From a virus, in IMG/VR virus record IMGVR_UViG_3300032242_003433, positions 1 to 21,473 of that record: a stretch of DNA of 21,473 bases; one strand, given 5' to 3'. Shown here one piece after another: positions 1-5,120 of this stretch (position 1 is its first letter; each line of letters opens with the position of its first letter). Position numbers and translations under genes: made by a program. Under the pieces are notes generated by a model, which did no database searches, was not told the origin of the DNA, and was given only the letters and a program-made list of their open reading frames with translations.

Positions 1-1
1 G

Positions 2-82
2 TAGGGAAGAGGGGACTCGAACCCCTACGCTTTGCAGCACGGAGTTCTAAGCTCCGCGTGTCTACCATTCCACCACCTCCCC
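2..82 (-). tRNA. tRNA-Leu(UAG)
   Basis: The minus strand folds as a class II tRNA. The 7-bp acceptor GGGGAGG pairs with CTTCCCT (G1 wobbles with U72). The anticodon stem CGGAG/CTCCG encloses loop CTTAGAA, giving anticodon UAG, which reads CUA and probably other CUN codons. A long variable arm follows and then a T arm with loop TTCGAGT. The long variable arm and the D-arm GGTAGAC fit leucine. The 3' end is not encoded as CCA. It is the last tRNA in the minus-strand array visible here; more could lie beyond the window edge. Confidence 0.9.
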
Positions 83-206
83 AAGTTCCTACACTATCGT
101 GGTAGGGAATGAAAATCTACAATGGCCATTATAAATTTTCAGACGGTCAAGGTTTACTGAAGCTTCTACTGCGCAACCCTTCCATAAACACAGCTTGTTG
201 GTCTAG
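83..206 (-). other. structured tRNA spacer
   Basis: No gene was found here. The stretch can form two hairpins. One at about 85-109 has TTCCTAC pairing with GTAGGGAA through a one-base bulge. The other, at about 145-182, pairs AAGGGTT with AACCTT around a GAAGCTTC palindrome. GTAGGGAA also occurs at 1-8, at the 3' end of tRNA-Leu(UAG). These may be processing structures of a polycistronic tRNA transcript; their role is unknown. Confidence 0.3.
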
Positions 207-289
207 TGGGATAGTGGGACTCGAACCCACACGTCTGTGAAGACAGCGGTTTTTGAGACCTCCCTGTATACCATTTCCAGCATATCCCC
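207..289 (-). tRNA. tRNA-Leu(CAA), copy 1
   Basis: The minus strand shows acceptor GGGGATA against TATCCCA (the terminal pair is a G/A mismatch), D arm CTGGAAATGGTATACAG, anticodon loop CTCAAAA (anticodon CAA, codon UUG), a long variable arm of TGTCT/AGACG type, and T arm GTGGG/CCCAC with loop TTCGAGT. The anticodon stem GAGGT/ACCGC has one mismatch. The imperfect acceptor and anticodon stems suggest a slightly degenerate gene, but T and D arms are sound. CCA is not encoded. Confidence 0.82.
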
Positions 290-417
290 ATTTAAGACCC
301 GAACTGTGCAGTCTTATGCTAACGTTTACGCGTTAGGCTTTTGGTACTCTGCACTCTTGACATAACGAGTGATTTCCTAGAACACTAGACACCTGTCTAA
401 GGTGGTTTGCAAAGTTG
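290..417 (-). other. structured tRNA spacer
   Basis: No ORF or tRNA was found. Three possible stems overlap: AAGAC (294-298) with GTCTT (311-315); CTAACG (319-324) with CGTTAG (331-336) around a 6-nt loop; and GTGCAG (306-311) with CTGCAC (350-355) enclosing the second. A small structured RNA or processing element is possible but unproven. Confidence 0.3.
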
Positions 418-501
418 TGACCAAGGTGGGAGTCGAACCCACAAGCTATTACGAGCGTCAGATTTTGAGTCTGATGCGTCTACCAGTTTCGCCACTCGGC
501 C
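418..501 (-). tRNA. tRNA-Leu(CAA), copy 2
   Basis: The acceptor GGCCGAG pairs with CTTGGTC using two G-U wobbles. The D arm is GCGAAACTGGTAGACGC. A perfect anticodon stem TCAGA/TCTGA encloses loop CTCAAAA (anticodon CAA). The variable arm is long and the T arm is GTGGG/CCCAC. Its D arm and anticodon stem nearly match those of the intron-containing tRNA-Leu(UAA) next to it, so the two probably arose by duplication with a changed anticodon. CCA is not encoded. Confidence 0.9.
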
Positions 502-643
502 ATAAATGATGGTGGTAAACCCGTTACATACCACTCTATAGTGCTTTTTTTAAGTTTTACGATGCCATCGGCACAGGGTCTTATTTCCTATAACCCAGAA
601 ACGTTAGTCGACAACAATTTCTGGAGAAAATCATCATTTATTG
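502..643 (-). other. structured tRNA spacer
   Basis: No credible gene was found. Stems visible in the DNA are GTGGTA with TACCAC (about 511-533), TGCC with GGCA (about 563-573), and a 7-bp stem CCAGAAA (595-601) with TTTCTGG (618-624). The stretch separates tRNA-Leu(UAA) from tRNA-Leu(CAA) copy 2. Confidence 0.3.
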
Positions 644-694
644 TGGGGATAACGGGAGTCGAACCCGTACAGATTTTCAGGTCTACCAGATTTT

Positions 695-1393
695 CTTACT
701 ACTATAGTTTTCACTACCAGATTATTGCTGTTTGTAGTCTGGACTATACCTTAACCATATCATTACTGACTTAGGTTTTCCGTGTCTAGTCTCTACACCT
801 TCTTCATTAGAGAAGCTTGGCTCGGTATTCCCAGTTTAAAGGGTTCACCGAATTTACGGAATTCTACTCAGAAGCTTTAGCTTCTGGCACTCATATTTTT
901 TGCTCGATAGTTATCAGTTAAAGCATGACAATTCGGACACAATAATTCTAGGTTTTCAATCCTATTATCAAATTTATCACCATTAACATGATGTAGCTCC
1001 AACGGTGTCTTAACTCCAAGCCATTCAGTATTATTACATTTTTCGCATTTGTGCTCTTTATATCCAAGTTTCAATAATTGATTTTTTAATACATAACTTG
1101 ATAATGGAGCACCACTACTATACGATGAATCTTTAATTAGCTTCCAAGAGATGTCTTTTTCTTTAGACCAAGTTTTACCTTTATTCCAAACTTGTCCATG
1201 AAAATGAGAAGTATCAATCTCAAAGTTTTTAATCTTAACCTTAATGTTTTGGTAATTTCCACCAGCTTCTTTAAGACCAAGTTTTTTTAACACTTGTCTT
1301 ATTGAATTTGATTCTTTTACTATCTTTTCTAAATTTTCTTTTGTGTATTTATGATTCATATTAATAAATATGAGCAGAACACAAAAAAGATTT
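695..1393 (-). ncRNA. group I intron in the anticodon of tRNA-Leu(UAA)
   Basis: A 699-nt intron. Core helices traced by eye on the minus strand: P3 TTCCGT (861-856) with ACGGAA (783-778); P4 TTCGGT (852-847) with ACCGAG (826-821); P5 CCC/GGG; P6 around GCTTC...GAAG; P7 GACTA (791-787) with TAGTC (746-742); P8 AACC (777-774) with GGTT (756-753); P9 CCAGACTAC with a later TCTGG-TAGT. Signature strings ATACCGAGCCAAGC and GTGTAGAGACTAGAC resemble the P4-P6 and P7 regions of trnL introns. The 3' end is G (omega-G). A P1 can form between exon ACUU and GAGU at 869-866, with the required U-G at the splice site. The HNH ORF therefore lies in the P1/P2 region, leaving the core intact. Confidence 0.88.
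877..1359 (-). CDS. intron-encoded HNH homing endonuclease
   Basis: A 160-residue protein starting at the ATG at 1359. Reading further upstream only translates the tRNA exon, so that longer start is rejected. The C-terminal half has a zinc-knuckle HNH domain: Cys105-x2-Cys108, His123-His124 with following NGD, an N-rich loop, then Cys141-x2-Cys144-His145. The N-terminal 60 residues hold a helix-turn-helix-like region (IRQVLKKLGLK) likely to bind DNA. It would cut intronless tRNA-Leu alleles and spread the intron. The ORF lies wholly inside the intron, ending 7 nt before the putative IGS pairing. A perfect hairpin, CATATT/AATATG with loop TATT (1372-1357), contains the start codon and may silence translation from the tRNA precursor. 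Confidence 0.9.
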   Translation of the reverse strand: MNHKYTKENLEKIVKESNSIRQVLKKLGLKEAGGNYQNIKVKIKNFEIDTSHFHGQVWNKGKTWSKEKDISWKLIKDSSYSSGAPLSSYVLKNQLLKLGYKEHKCEKCNNTEWLGVKTPLELHHVNGDKFDNRIENLELLCPNCHALTDNYRAKNMSARS

Positions 1394-1446
1394 AAGTCTG
1401 ACGCGTCTACCAGTTTCGCCATATCCCCATAATTCAAAGAACAATA

Positions 1447-1478
1447 CAAAGGTACTAGTATTTTTTCAAATTTACAAG
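1447..1478 (-). promoter_or_regulatory. promoter for tRNA-Leu(UAA)
   Basis: The minus strand has -7 box TACCTTTG (1454-1447) and -33 box CTTG (1478-1475), with 20 nt between them. This matches the Bacteroidota TAnnTTTG/TTTG promoter and the other promoters in the window. The tRNA 5' end is 18 nt below the -7 box. Confidence 0.75.
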
Positions 1479-1499
1479 TATCTGTTTATTTTTTTTTTG

Positions 1500-1570
1500 T
1501 GCTCCTACGTGGAATCGAACCACGTCAACTTGGATGTAAACCAAGCGTACCACCATTATACGCTAGGAGC
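1500..1570 (-). tRNA. tRNA-Val(UAC), copy 1
   Basis: The acceptor GCTCCTA pairs perfectly with TAGGAGC. The anticodon stem CTTGG/CCAAG encloses loop TTTACAT (anticodon UAC, codons GUN). The T arm is CGTGG/CCACG with loop TTCGATT. The discriminator is A and CCA is not encoded. It differs clearly in sequence from copy 2, so it is not a recent tandem duplicate. Confidence 0.88.
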
Positions 1571-1575
1571 AGTTG

Positions 1576-1673
1576 TGATAGCAATAGGAGTCGAACCTAT
1601 CATCAAACCCCTAAGTGGGGCTGCTTTCTCCCCTTCAAGTTCCGAAGGAGCTTTACCGCTAAGCTATGCTATC
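1576..1673 (-). tRNA. tRNA-like gene of uncertain identity
   Basis: The acceptor GATAGCA pairs with TGCTATC, D arm GCTTAGCGGTAAAGC is nearly the same as in the neighbouring tRNA-Val, and T arm ATAGG/CCTAT has loop TTCGACT, so a tRNA fold is clear. The anticodon stem CCTTC/GAAGG is at the right distance, but its 7-nt loop is GGAACTT, with no U33 and no normal anticodon. Between it and the T arm are 31 nt containing a CCCC-ACTTA-GGGG hairpin, far longer than a normal class I variable loop. It could be a decayed tRNA, a tRNA with an insertion, or a tRNA mimic. I do not assign an amino acid. Confidence 0.6.
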
Positions 1674-1675
1674 TG

Positions 1676-1748
1676 TTGAAGCGGTGGGACTCGAACCCAC
1701 GATAGCTGCCTTGTAAGGACAGTGCTTTTGCCGCTAAGCTACGCTTCA
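1676..1748 (-). tRNA. tRNA-Val(UAC), copy 2
   Basis: The acceptor TGAAGCG pairs with CGCTTCA. The D arm is GCTTAGCGGCAAAAGC. The anticodon stem CTGTC/GGCAG encloses loop CTTACAA (anticodon UAC). The T arm is GTGGG/CCCAC with loop TTCGAGT. It lies 2 nt from the tRNA-like gene and 7 nt from tRNA-Cys, so all were probably cut from one transcript. CCA is not encoded. Confidence 0.88.
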
Positions 1749-1755
1749 ATTTTTG

Positions 1756-1826
1756 AGTCCCCAATCAGACTTGAACTGATGTTTAAGGTGTTGCAGACCT
1801 TCGCCTAACCACTCGGCCACAGGGAC
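1756..1826 (-). tRNA. tRNA-Cys(GCA)
   Basis: The acceptor GTCCCTG pairs with TGGGGAC (two wobbles). The D arm is GCCGAGTGGTTAGGC. The anticodon stem AAGGT/ACCTT encloses loop CTGCAAC (anticodon GCA). The T arm is ATCAG/CTGAT. The discriminator is U, as expected for tRNA-Cys. It is the first gene of the array after the putative attenuator. Confidence 0.92.
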
Positions 1827-1840
1827 GTTTATAAATAAAA

Positions 1841-1868
1841 AAGCCCATCTTTTTTATTAGATGGGCTT
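1841..1868 (-). terminator. rho-independent terminator (attenuator) ahead of the tRNA array
   Basis: On the minus strand AAGCCCATCT and AGATGGGCTT form a perfect 10-bp stem with an 8-nt loop, followed by a T-rich tract TTTTTTATTTAT (counting the last stem bases). It lies between the promoter at 2030-2061 and tRNA-Cys, so it would stop transcription before the tRNAs unless bypassed. Confidence 0.85.
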
Positions 1869-1891
1869 ACGTTTCAGCTTAGATACCTTTA

Positions 1892-1966
1892 TCAACTGAC
1901 ATAGCCCATCCTATTCACTAGGAGCAAACATAACACAAGGACCAATTGTAAAGATAGAGTTTTCAT
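1892..1966 (-). CDS. 24-residue Leu/Val-rich leader peptide
   Basis: ATG at 1966 and TGA at 1894-1892 give 24 codons: 8 Leu, 4 Val and 1 Cys in all, with 12 of these 13 packed into residues 4-17. Leu codons are CTA, TTA, TTG, CTT, TTA, TTG, CTC, CTA; Val codons GTC, GTG, GTG, GTC; Cys TGT. These are the same three amino acids as the identified tRNAs of the array (four Leu, two Val, one Cys). It lies about 64 nt below a strong promoter and directly before the terminator. The peptide is hydrophobic and could also be a small membrane peptide, but position and overlap with the antiterminator favour a regulatory leader. No Shine-Dalgarno is present, as usual in Bacteroidota. Confidence 0.65.
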   Translation of the reverse strand: MKTLSLQLVLVLCLLLVNRMGYVS

Positions 1967-2029
1967 TTTTTTTTATTTTGTGGGTTACCCCGTTTTTAAT
2001 TAAATATCTCGTTGTTTATAAATATACTG

Positions 2030-2061
2030 CAAAGGTACTAATTATTTTTTTATTTGTCAAG
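2030..2061 (-). promoter_or_regulatory. promoter of leader ORF and tRNA array
   Basis: The minus strand has -7 box TACCTTTG (2037-2030) and -33 box CTTG (2061-2058), 20 nt apart. Transcription would start near 2025. A GGG-GTAA-CCC mini-hairpin lies in the leader before the ATG at 1966. Confidence 0.8.
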
Positions 2062-2101
2062 CTTTTTTGCGTTTATTTTTAATATTTATAGTAAAATAAT
2101 T

Positions 2102-2839
2102 ATGCTCATACTTGAAGTTTATAAATCGCTAATAACAGAAGCTCATATTGATTCATGTGTAAAAGACTTTGGATACCAACTATTTGGTCATGAATTAGGT
2201 GGTGATGAAAAGAATACACCTATAGAAAATGCTTATGTTAAAAGCATCGAAGACTTCAGTAAAACCATGTACGGTAAAAATATAAACCCTAAGTTTGTTT
2301 CTGCTATGGAAAAATTGAAGGGTTGTATGAAAGAATACCCAGAAGTTCTTATCCCAGAAAAAACAAAGGTTTATAGAGGATTAACCATACCTGTAAAATA
2401 CTTCATAGATAATAAACAACCTATAAGTCTAAATAAGACATTCCCTTTTACCTATACACCAATGACCAAGATTGAGAGTTGGTCCCCAGACTATGAAGCC
2501 GCTTCTTTGTTTGGAAAACACGATGAATTTAATGAATTGGCCAAGAGTATTGATGTCAAGAATTATGCTACACCAGAACAAAGAAAAGAACTATTAAATC
2601 GTATCATATCTGAAGGTATCAAGGTTGCTATTGTTATAGAATATGAAACAAACCCTCAAGAATTTATGTTTAAGTCAAAATACTTTAGACTAATCTCCAA
2701 TGTTTATTATGAAGATGAAATTCTTAGGATAAGCGATAAAACCATTAAGGTTATTGCTAAGTTTAATGATTCACCAGATATATTTAGCTTTAAGGGTATG
2801 CAACTTTTGAAATTGATAAACCAAGCAATTCTTGACTAA
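2102..2839 (+). CDS. mono-ADP-ribosyltransferase (R-S-E type)
   Basis: A 245-residue protein. The ATG at 2102 is preferred over a TTG at 2054, which would lie in promoter sequence of the opposite strand. It shows the signature of arginine-type ADP-ribosyltransferases in order: Arg92 in KVYRGL, an STS-like motif Ser126-Trp-Ser128 in IESWSPDYEAASLF, and the ExE motif Glu204-Asp-Glu206 in YYEDEILR. Such enzymes move ADP-ribose from NAD to target proteins; the phage T4 enzymes Alt, ModA and ModB modify host RNA polymerase and translation proteins. The N-terminal 85 residues have no recognised domain. Upstream is an ATATTTATAG string (2082-2091) also seen before other plus-strand genes. It shares an island with the nuclease gene that follows. 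Confidence 0.8.
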   Translation: MLILEVYKSLITEAHIDSCVKDFGYQLFGHELGGDEKNTPIENAYVKSIEDFSKTMYGKNINPKFVSAMEKLKGCMKEYPEVLIPEKTKVYRGLTIPVKYFIDNKQPISLNKTFPFTYTPMTKIESWSPDYEAASLFGKHDEFNELAKSIDVKNYATPEQRKELLNRIISEGIKVAIVIEYETNPQEFMFKSKYFRLISNVYYEDEILRISDKTIKVIAKFNDSPDIFSFKGMQLLKLINQAILD

Positions 2840-2843
2840 TATA

Positions 2844-2865
2844 AATTAATTCGTTAGAATTAATT
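2844..2865 (+). promoter_or_regulatory. hairpin abutting the nuclease start codon
   Basis: AATTAATTC and GAATTAATT form a perfect 9-bp stem around loop GTTA, ending 1 nt before the ATG at 2867. It could block ribosome entry from transcripts coming through the ADP-ribosyltransferase gene, like the stem-loops that control T4 homing endonucleases. Confidence 0.55.
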
Positions 2866-2866
2866 T

Positions 2867-3193
2867 ATGGGTTATGTATATCTCTTATTGGAAACGGATA
2901 AAGACGGAAATGAACGTCATAAGATTGGTTTTACCAAGAATCATCCTGAAAAACGCGTGAAGCAACTTAAAACAGGTAATTCAAATATAATCAGCTTACT
3001 TAACTTCTACCAAAGTACGAACTATAAACGCATAGAACACTGGCTTCACGGTGACTTCGCAAATCAAAAAACCCAAGCCGACAACGAATGGTTTATGTTA
3101 ACCAACGAAGACGTAATTGGGTTTATTGATAAGTGTAAAAAGATTGATGAAACAATTACTTTGTTGCTCGAACACAATCCTTTTTATCGATAA
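2867..3193 (+). CDS. T5orf172 / GIY-YIG-superfamily nuclease
   Basis: A 108-residue protein matching the T5orf172 domain in outline: an N-terminal GYVYLL strand (the GIY-like motif), HKIGFTK (the YIG-like strand), Arg30 in EKRVKQLKTGN, Glu57 and His61 in RIEHWLHGDF, and an EWF motif near residue 75. The family is related to GIY-YIG nucleases and common in phages, often as free-standing mobile genes. The 3' end overlaps the convergent HD gene by 38 nt, so insertion or convergence has been very tight. The start is set by the hairpin-ATG arrangement and by homology starting at residue 2. Confidence 0.75.
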   Translation: MGYVYLLLETDKDGNERHKIGFTKNHPEKRVKQLKTGNSNIISLLNFYQSTNYKRIEHWLHGDFANQKTQADNEWFMLTNEDVIGFIDKCKKIDETITLLLEHNPFYR

Positions 3194-3695
3194 AGAGTTC
3201 TTTATAGGTCTTCAAGAATTCTCTTTTGGCTTTTGCACGACTCCAGACTTCAAATTCCTTATTGTTTGTTTCAACTAGGTTCTTCCATTCAAGGTCAAGC
3301 ATTCTACGGTCAATTCTTTTTACCTTATCAGACATCGGCCATTCAAAACCAAACTTGGTTGCTATCACAGTCATTAGCTTGTCTTCAAGCAATCTGTATT
3401 CTGGTAGGATATGCTTGATTGGTGTTGGAACATCCCATAGATATCCTTCGCTACCATCATGCATCAATGCGGCTTTCTTGTCTTTTTTTGTTTTGGCCAT
3501 ACGAGATGCCAATACCGAGTGTTGAGCTACGGTATAGTGTCTGTTTAGGTGCCCACCAAATCTTGGGATACTTGAAAGCGCATGAGCGATGTCTTGTATT
3601 AGTAGTGTGTTAGGGTCAGTGTCTGTCACACTAACAAGGTTGCCAGAATTAGTGCGAATCGTGCCTTTGGCATCGTAGTTGATTTTTTGTTTCAT
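3156..3695 (-). CDS. HD-domain phosphohydrolase
   Basis: A 179-residue protein of the HD superfamily: His53 and His59 in RHYTVAQHSVLAS, His79-Asp80 in ALMHDGSE with Glu83, then WDVPTPIKH with Asp88 and His95. These residues would bind a divalent metal. The layout resembles phage and bacterial HD hydrolases related to YfbR-type 5'-nucleotidases, which act on deoxynucleoside monophosphates. The substrate cannot be read from the sequence; nucleotide turnover during infection is a reasonable guess. Its ATG overlaps the TGA of the gene before it (ATGA, 4 nt), so the two are probably translationally coupled. It is the last gene of the minus-strand unit that starts near 5552. Confidence 0.8.
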   Translation of the reverse strand: MKQKINYDAKGTIRTNSGNLVSVTDTDPNTLLIQDIAHALSSIPRFGGHLNRHYTVAQHSVLASRMAKTKKDKKAALMHDGSEGYLWDVPTPIKHILPEYRLLEDKLMTVIATKFGFEWPMSDKVKRIDRRMLDLEWKNLVETNNKEFEVWSRAKAKREFLKTYKELFIDKKDCVRATK

Positions 3696-4342
3696 ATTTG
3701 TATAAGATTTGTAGGTGTCATGTAGATGTCAAAATCGCTGTAGATGTGTTCTACGGTATTATTGATTATATAGTCTTCATAGGTTTCATTAGGAAACAAG
3801 CTCCCTATGATGTTTTTGAAGCCAGTCATAGCGTCTCCCAATTCCTTGCCTTGAATACCATACCTTCGCATTACATCACCACCATTGAACTTTGAATTGA
3901 TATACTTCTTCTTATAATGTTCATATTCTAATCTTCTTATTTCTAAAGTTAATTTTGCTTCTGGAAAAAATTGGTCTATATATTTGAAATCATATTTGGT
4001 TAAATCAATATTTTTTTCTTGATTTTCATCAAACGCTTTTTTAGAAATCCAATCAAGAAAACTCATATAAGATTTACGTTTGACGTTACGGTCACGATTA
4101 ATTTTATTAAGCTGGTCGAGTTGGAACATTTTATGGTTAAAAAATTTTGATTCTGAAATATATTCAAATATGTCCTCCAATTCATCAAAACCTTCAAGAT
4201 ATTTATCATAAGATAAACCCAAAAAATTATAAATCTTCTCATAATTTTTCGATAAAATAACCCTACCAAGTTTACTATCATTATAGAATAAGTCTAAGAA
4301 TAATCCTTCTTGACCATATCTCATTTTGTATTTAATAACCAT
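3692..4342 (-). CDS. nucleotidyltransferase, C-terminal half (split gene)
   Basis: A 216-residue product that looks like the continuation of the protein at 5121-5531. It starts with KMRYGQEGL, then KLGRVILSKNYEKIYNFLGL, GFDELEDIFEYISESKFFN and LNKINRDRNVKRKSYMSFL, the order expected of the helical C-terminal half of a large phage/virus nucleotidyltransferase-like family whose N-terminal half carries the GD-x-D site. Its start lies 4 nt after the stop of the GIY-YIG gene. Both halves could be translated separately and assemble, as described for split NrdA in Aeromonas phage Aeh1. No intron core is present, so splicing is unlikely. The start could be the ATG at 4342 or the internal one seven codons on. 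Confidence 0.7.
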   Translation of the reverse strand: MVIKYKMRYGQEGLFLDLFYNDSKLGRVILSKNYEKIYNFLGLSYDKYLEGFDELEDIFEYISESKFFNHKMFQLDQLNKINRDRNVKRKSYMSFLDWISKKAFDENQEKNIDLTKYDFKYIDQFFPEAKLTLEIRRLEYEHYKKKYINSKFNGGDVMRRYGIQGKELGDAMTGFKNIIGSLFPNETYEDYIINNTVEHIYSDFDIYMTPTNLIQI

Positions 4343-4346
4343 ATTT

Positions 4347-5066
4347 TTATTCTTTATATCTCCAAATAAAACCGCAAGCTGTTTTAGTTAATCCACGGCA
4401 ACAATTTCGACAGTTAATACCCAATTCACGATAAACCATCATTGTTGAATCCCATTCTTTTAAAATTTTACCACTTAAATCACATTGTAACACTATTTTT
4501 TTCTTAGCCTTAACTGATAGTTTTTTTTTAGTTTCTTCACTATGTTTTTTATCAAAAAAAGGATTGTCTTTTCCAACTCTCGAAACACCATACATACCAT
4601 TATTTTCACCTTTAGATAATTCTGAACGTTTAAGTAGCCATTCATTCTTCTTTTTTTCTATTTCTTTTTTAGTTAGTCCTTGGTCTTCCCAAGCATTTTC
4701 AAATGTTTTACCAAACATTGGATTTTTATCACCATTAACGTCCACATGGTTTATAGACATTTTAATTTTTGTTTCATTAGTATGTCTATTATTTTCCATA
4801 GGACTTATTTCACCACCAACTAAAATATTGTAACCAATATTTGTTTCTCTTGATTTTAATTTTTCAATCCAATATTTTTCCTGTTCATTTAATTCATCTA
4901 TAGTTTTACAAATATCTAAAGTTTCCTTAATGAAGTTTTTTTTACCATATTTTTTTATTGCTAGTTTTAATAGCTTACCCCCACCTAGATATTTTTTGTT
5001 GTCCTTAGAATCCTTACCAACATATATTTTACCGTTAATTAGGTTTGTTGTTTTATATACAATCAT
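4347..5066 (-). CDS. GIY-YIG homing endonuclease with NUMOD motifs
   Basis: A 239-residue protein. Residues 1-90 form the GIY-YIG nuclease domain (VYKTTNLINGKIYVGK, a KYGKKNF segment, Glu62 in EQEKYWIE, NIGYNILVGG). Residues about 105-185 contain NUMOD3-like repeats (GDKNPMFGKTF, GENNGMYG, GKDNPFFDKKHSEETKKKLS). Residues about 190-239 form a NUMOD1-like DNA-binding tail ending GFIWRYKE. It resembles T4 Seg proteins. It sits between the two halves of a nucleotidyltransferase gene and seems to have inserted there. An ACATAT/ATATGT hairpin lies just ahead of the start. No promoter of the TAnnTTTG type was found for it. Confidence 0.92.
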   Translation of the reverse strand: MIVYKTTNLINGKIYVGKDSKDNKKYLGGGKLLKLAIKKYGKKNFIKETLDICKTIDELNEQEKYWIEKLKSRETNIGYNILVGGEISPMENNRHTNETKIKMSINHVDVNGDKNPMFGKTFENAWEDQGLTKKEIEKKKNEWLLKRSELSKGENNGMYGVSRVGKDNPFFDKKHSEETKKKLSVKAKKKIVLQCDLSGKILKEWDSTMMVYRELGINCRNCCRGLTKTACGFIWRYKE

Positions 5067-5074
5067 TGCTTTTT

Positions 5075-5088
5075 ACATATAAATATGT
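5075..5088 (-). promoter_or_regulatory. hairpin ahead of the GIY-YIG start
   Basis: ACATAT and ATATGT form a perfect 6-bp palindromic stem, 8 nt before the start codon at 5066. On the minus strand it contains ATATTTATA, a string also found ahead of other mobile genes here (2082, 8061 and, with one change, 1371). It may be a translational silencer, a phage-specific promoter, or both. Confidence 0.4.
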
Positions 5089-5120
5089 GGTTTGGTCAAG
5101 AAGAACTATGTTATGTAAAA

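Larger units (their letters stand above)
644..1428 (-). tRNA. tRNA-Leu(UAA), interrupted by a group I intron
   Basis: The 5' exon (1428-1394) carries acceptor GGGGATA, D arm GCGAAACTGGTAGACGC, anticodon stem TCAGA and loop bases CTT, ending at U34. The 3' exon (694-644) starts AAAATCTGG, which completes the loop and stem (TCAGA with TCTGG). A variable arm, T arm ACGGG/CCCGT and acceptor TATCCCC follow. Joining the exons gives an intact tRNA-Leu with anticodon UAA (codon UUA, normally a common Leu codon in AT-rich genomes). The split between U34 and A35 is the site of the classic trnL(UAA) group I intron of cyanobacteria and plastids. The gene appears to have its own promoter (1447-1478), 18 nt ahead of the 5' end. 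Confidence 0.9.
1841..1966 (-). promoter_or_regulatory. candidate leader-peptide attenuator of the tRNA operon
   Basis: The 5' arm of the terminator (AGCCCATC, 1867-1860) can also pair over 8 bp with GATGGGCT at 1910-1903, which lies in codons 19-22 of the 24-codon leader ORF. The two pairings exclude each other: 2:3 antiterminator against 3:4 terminator. A ribosome that finishes the leader would mask the upstream copy and allow termination. One stalled at Leu, Val or Cys codons up to about codon 14 would leave it free and allow readthrough into tRNA-Cys and the tRNAs beyond. The geometry is seen in the sequence; the regulatory logic is inferred from classical amino-acid operon attenuators. 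Confidence 0.65.

Noticed and set aside
541-774. Plus-strand ORF of 77 codons
   Set aside because: It runs antisense through the 3' exon and core of the group I intron; no promoter, no protein-like pattern.
1360-1449. Longer N-terminus for the HNH gene
   Set aside because: It translates the tRNA-Leu 5' exon; the ATG at 1359 lies in the intron and begins the protein-like sequence.
1576-1673. Selenocysteine or suppressor tRNA
   Set aside because: Acceptor stem is 7 bp, there is no UCA, CUA or UUA anticodon in the loop, and D arm is short. Stop codons in nearby genes look standard.
1497-1705. Plus-strand ORFs across 1497-1705
   Set aside because: They are translations of the antisense of tRNA genes.
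5075-5088. T4-type late promoter TATAAATA
   Set aside because: The string is on the strand opposite to the gene and sits in a palindrome; direction does not fit.
4343-5120. Group I intron hosting the GIY-YIG gene in the nucleotidyltransferase
   Set aside because: Only 4 nt lie after the ORF and about 55 nt before it, with no P7-like or omega-G signature, so a free-standing insertion is more likely.
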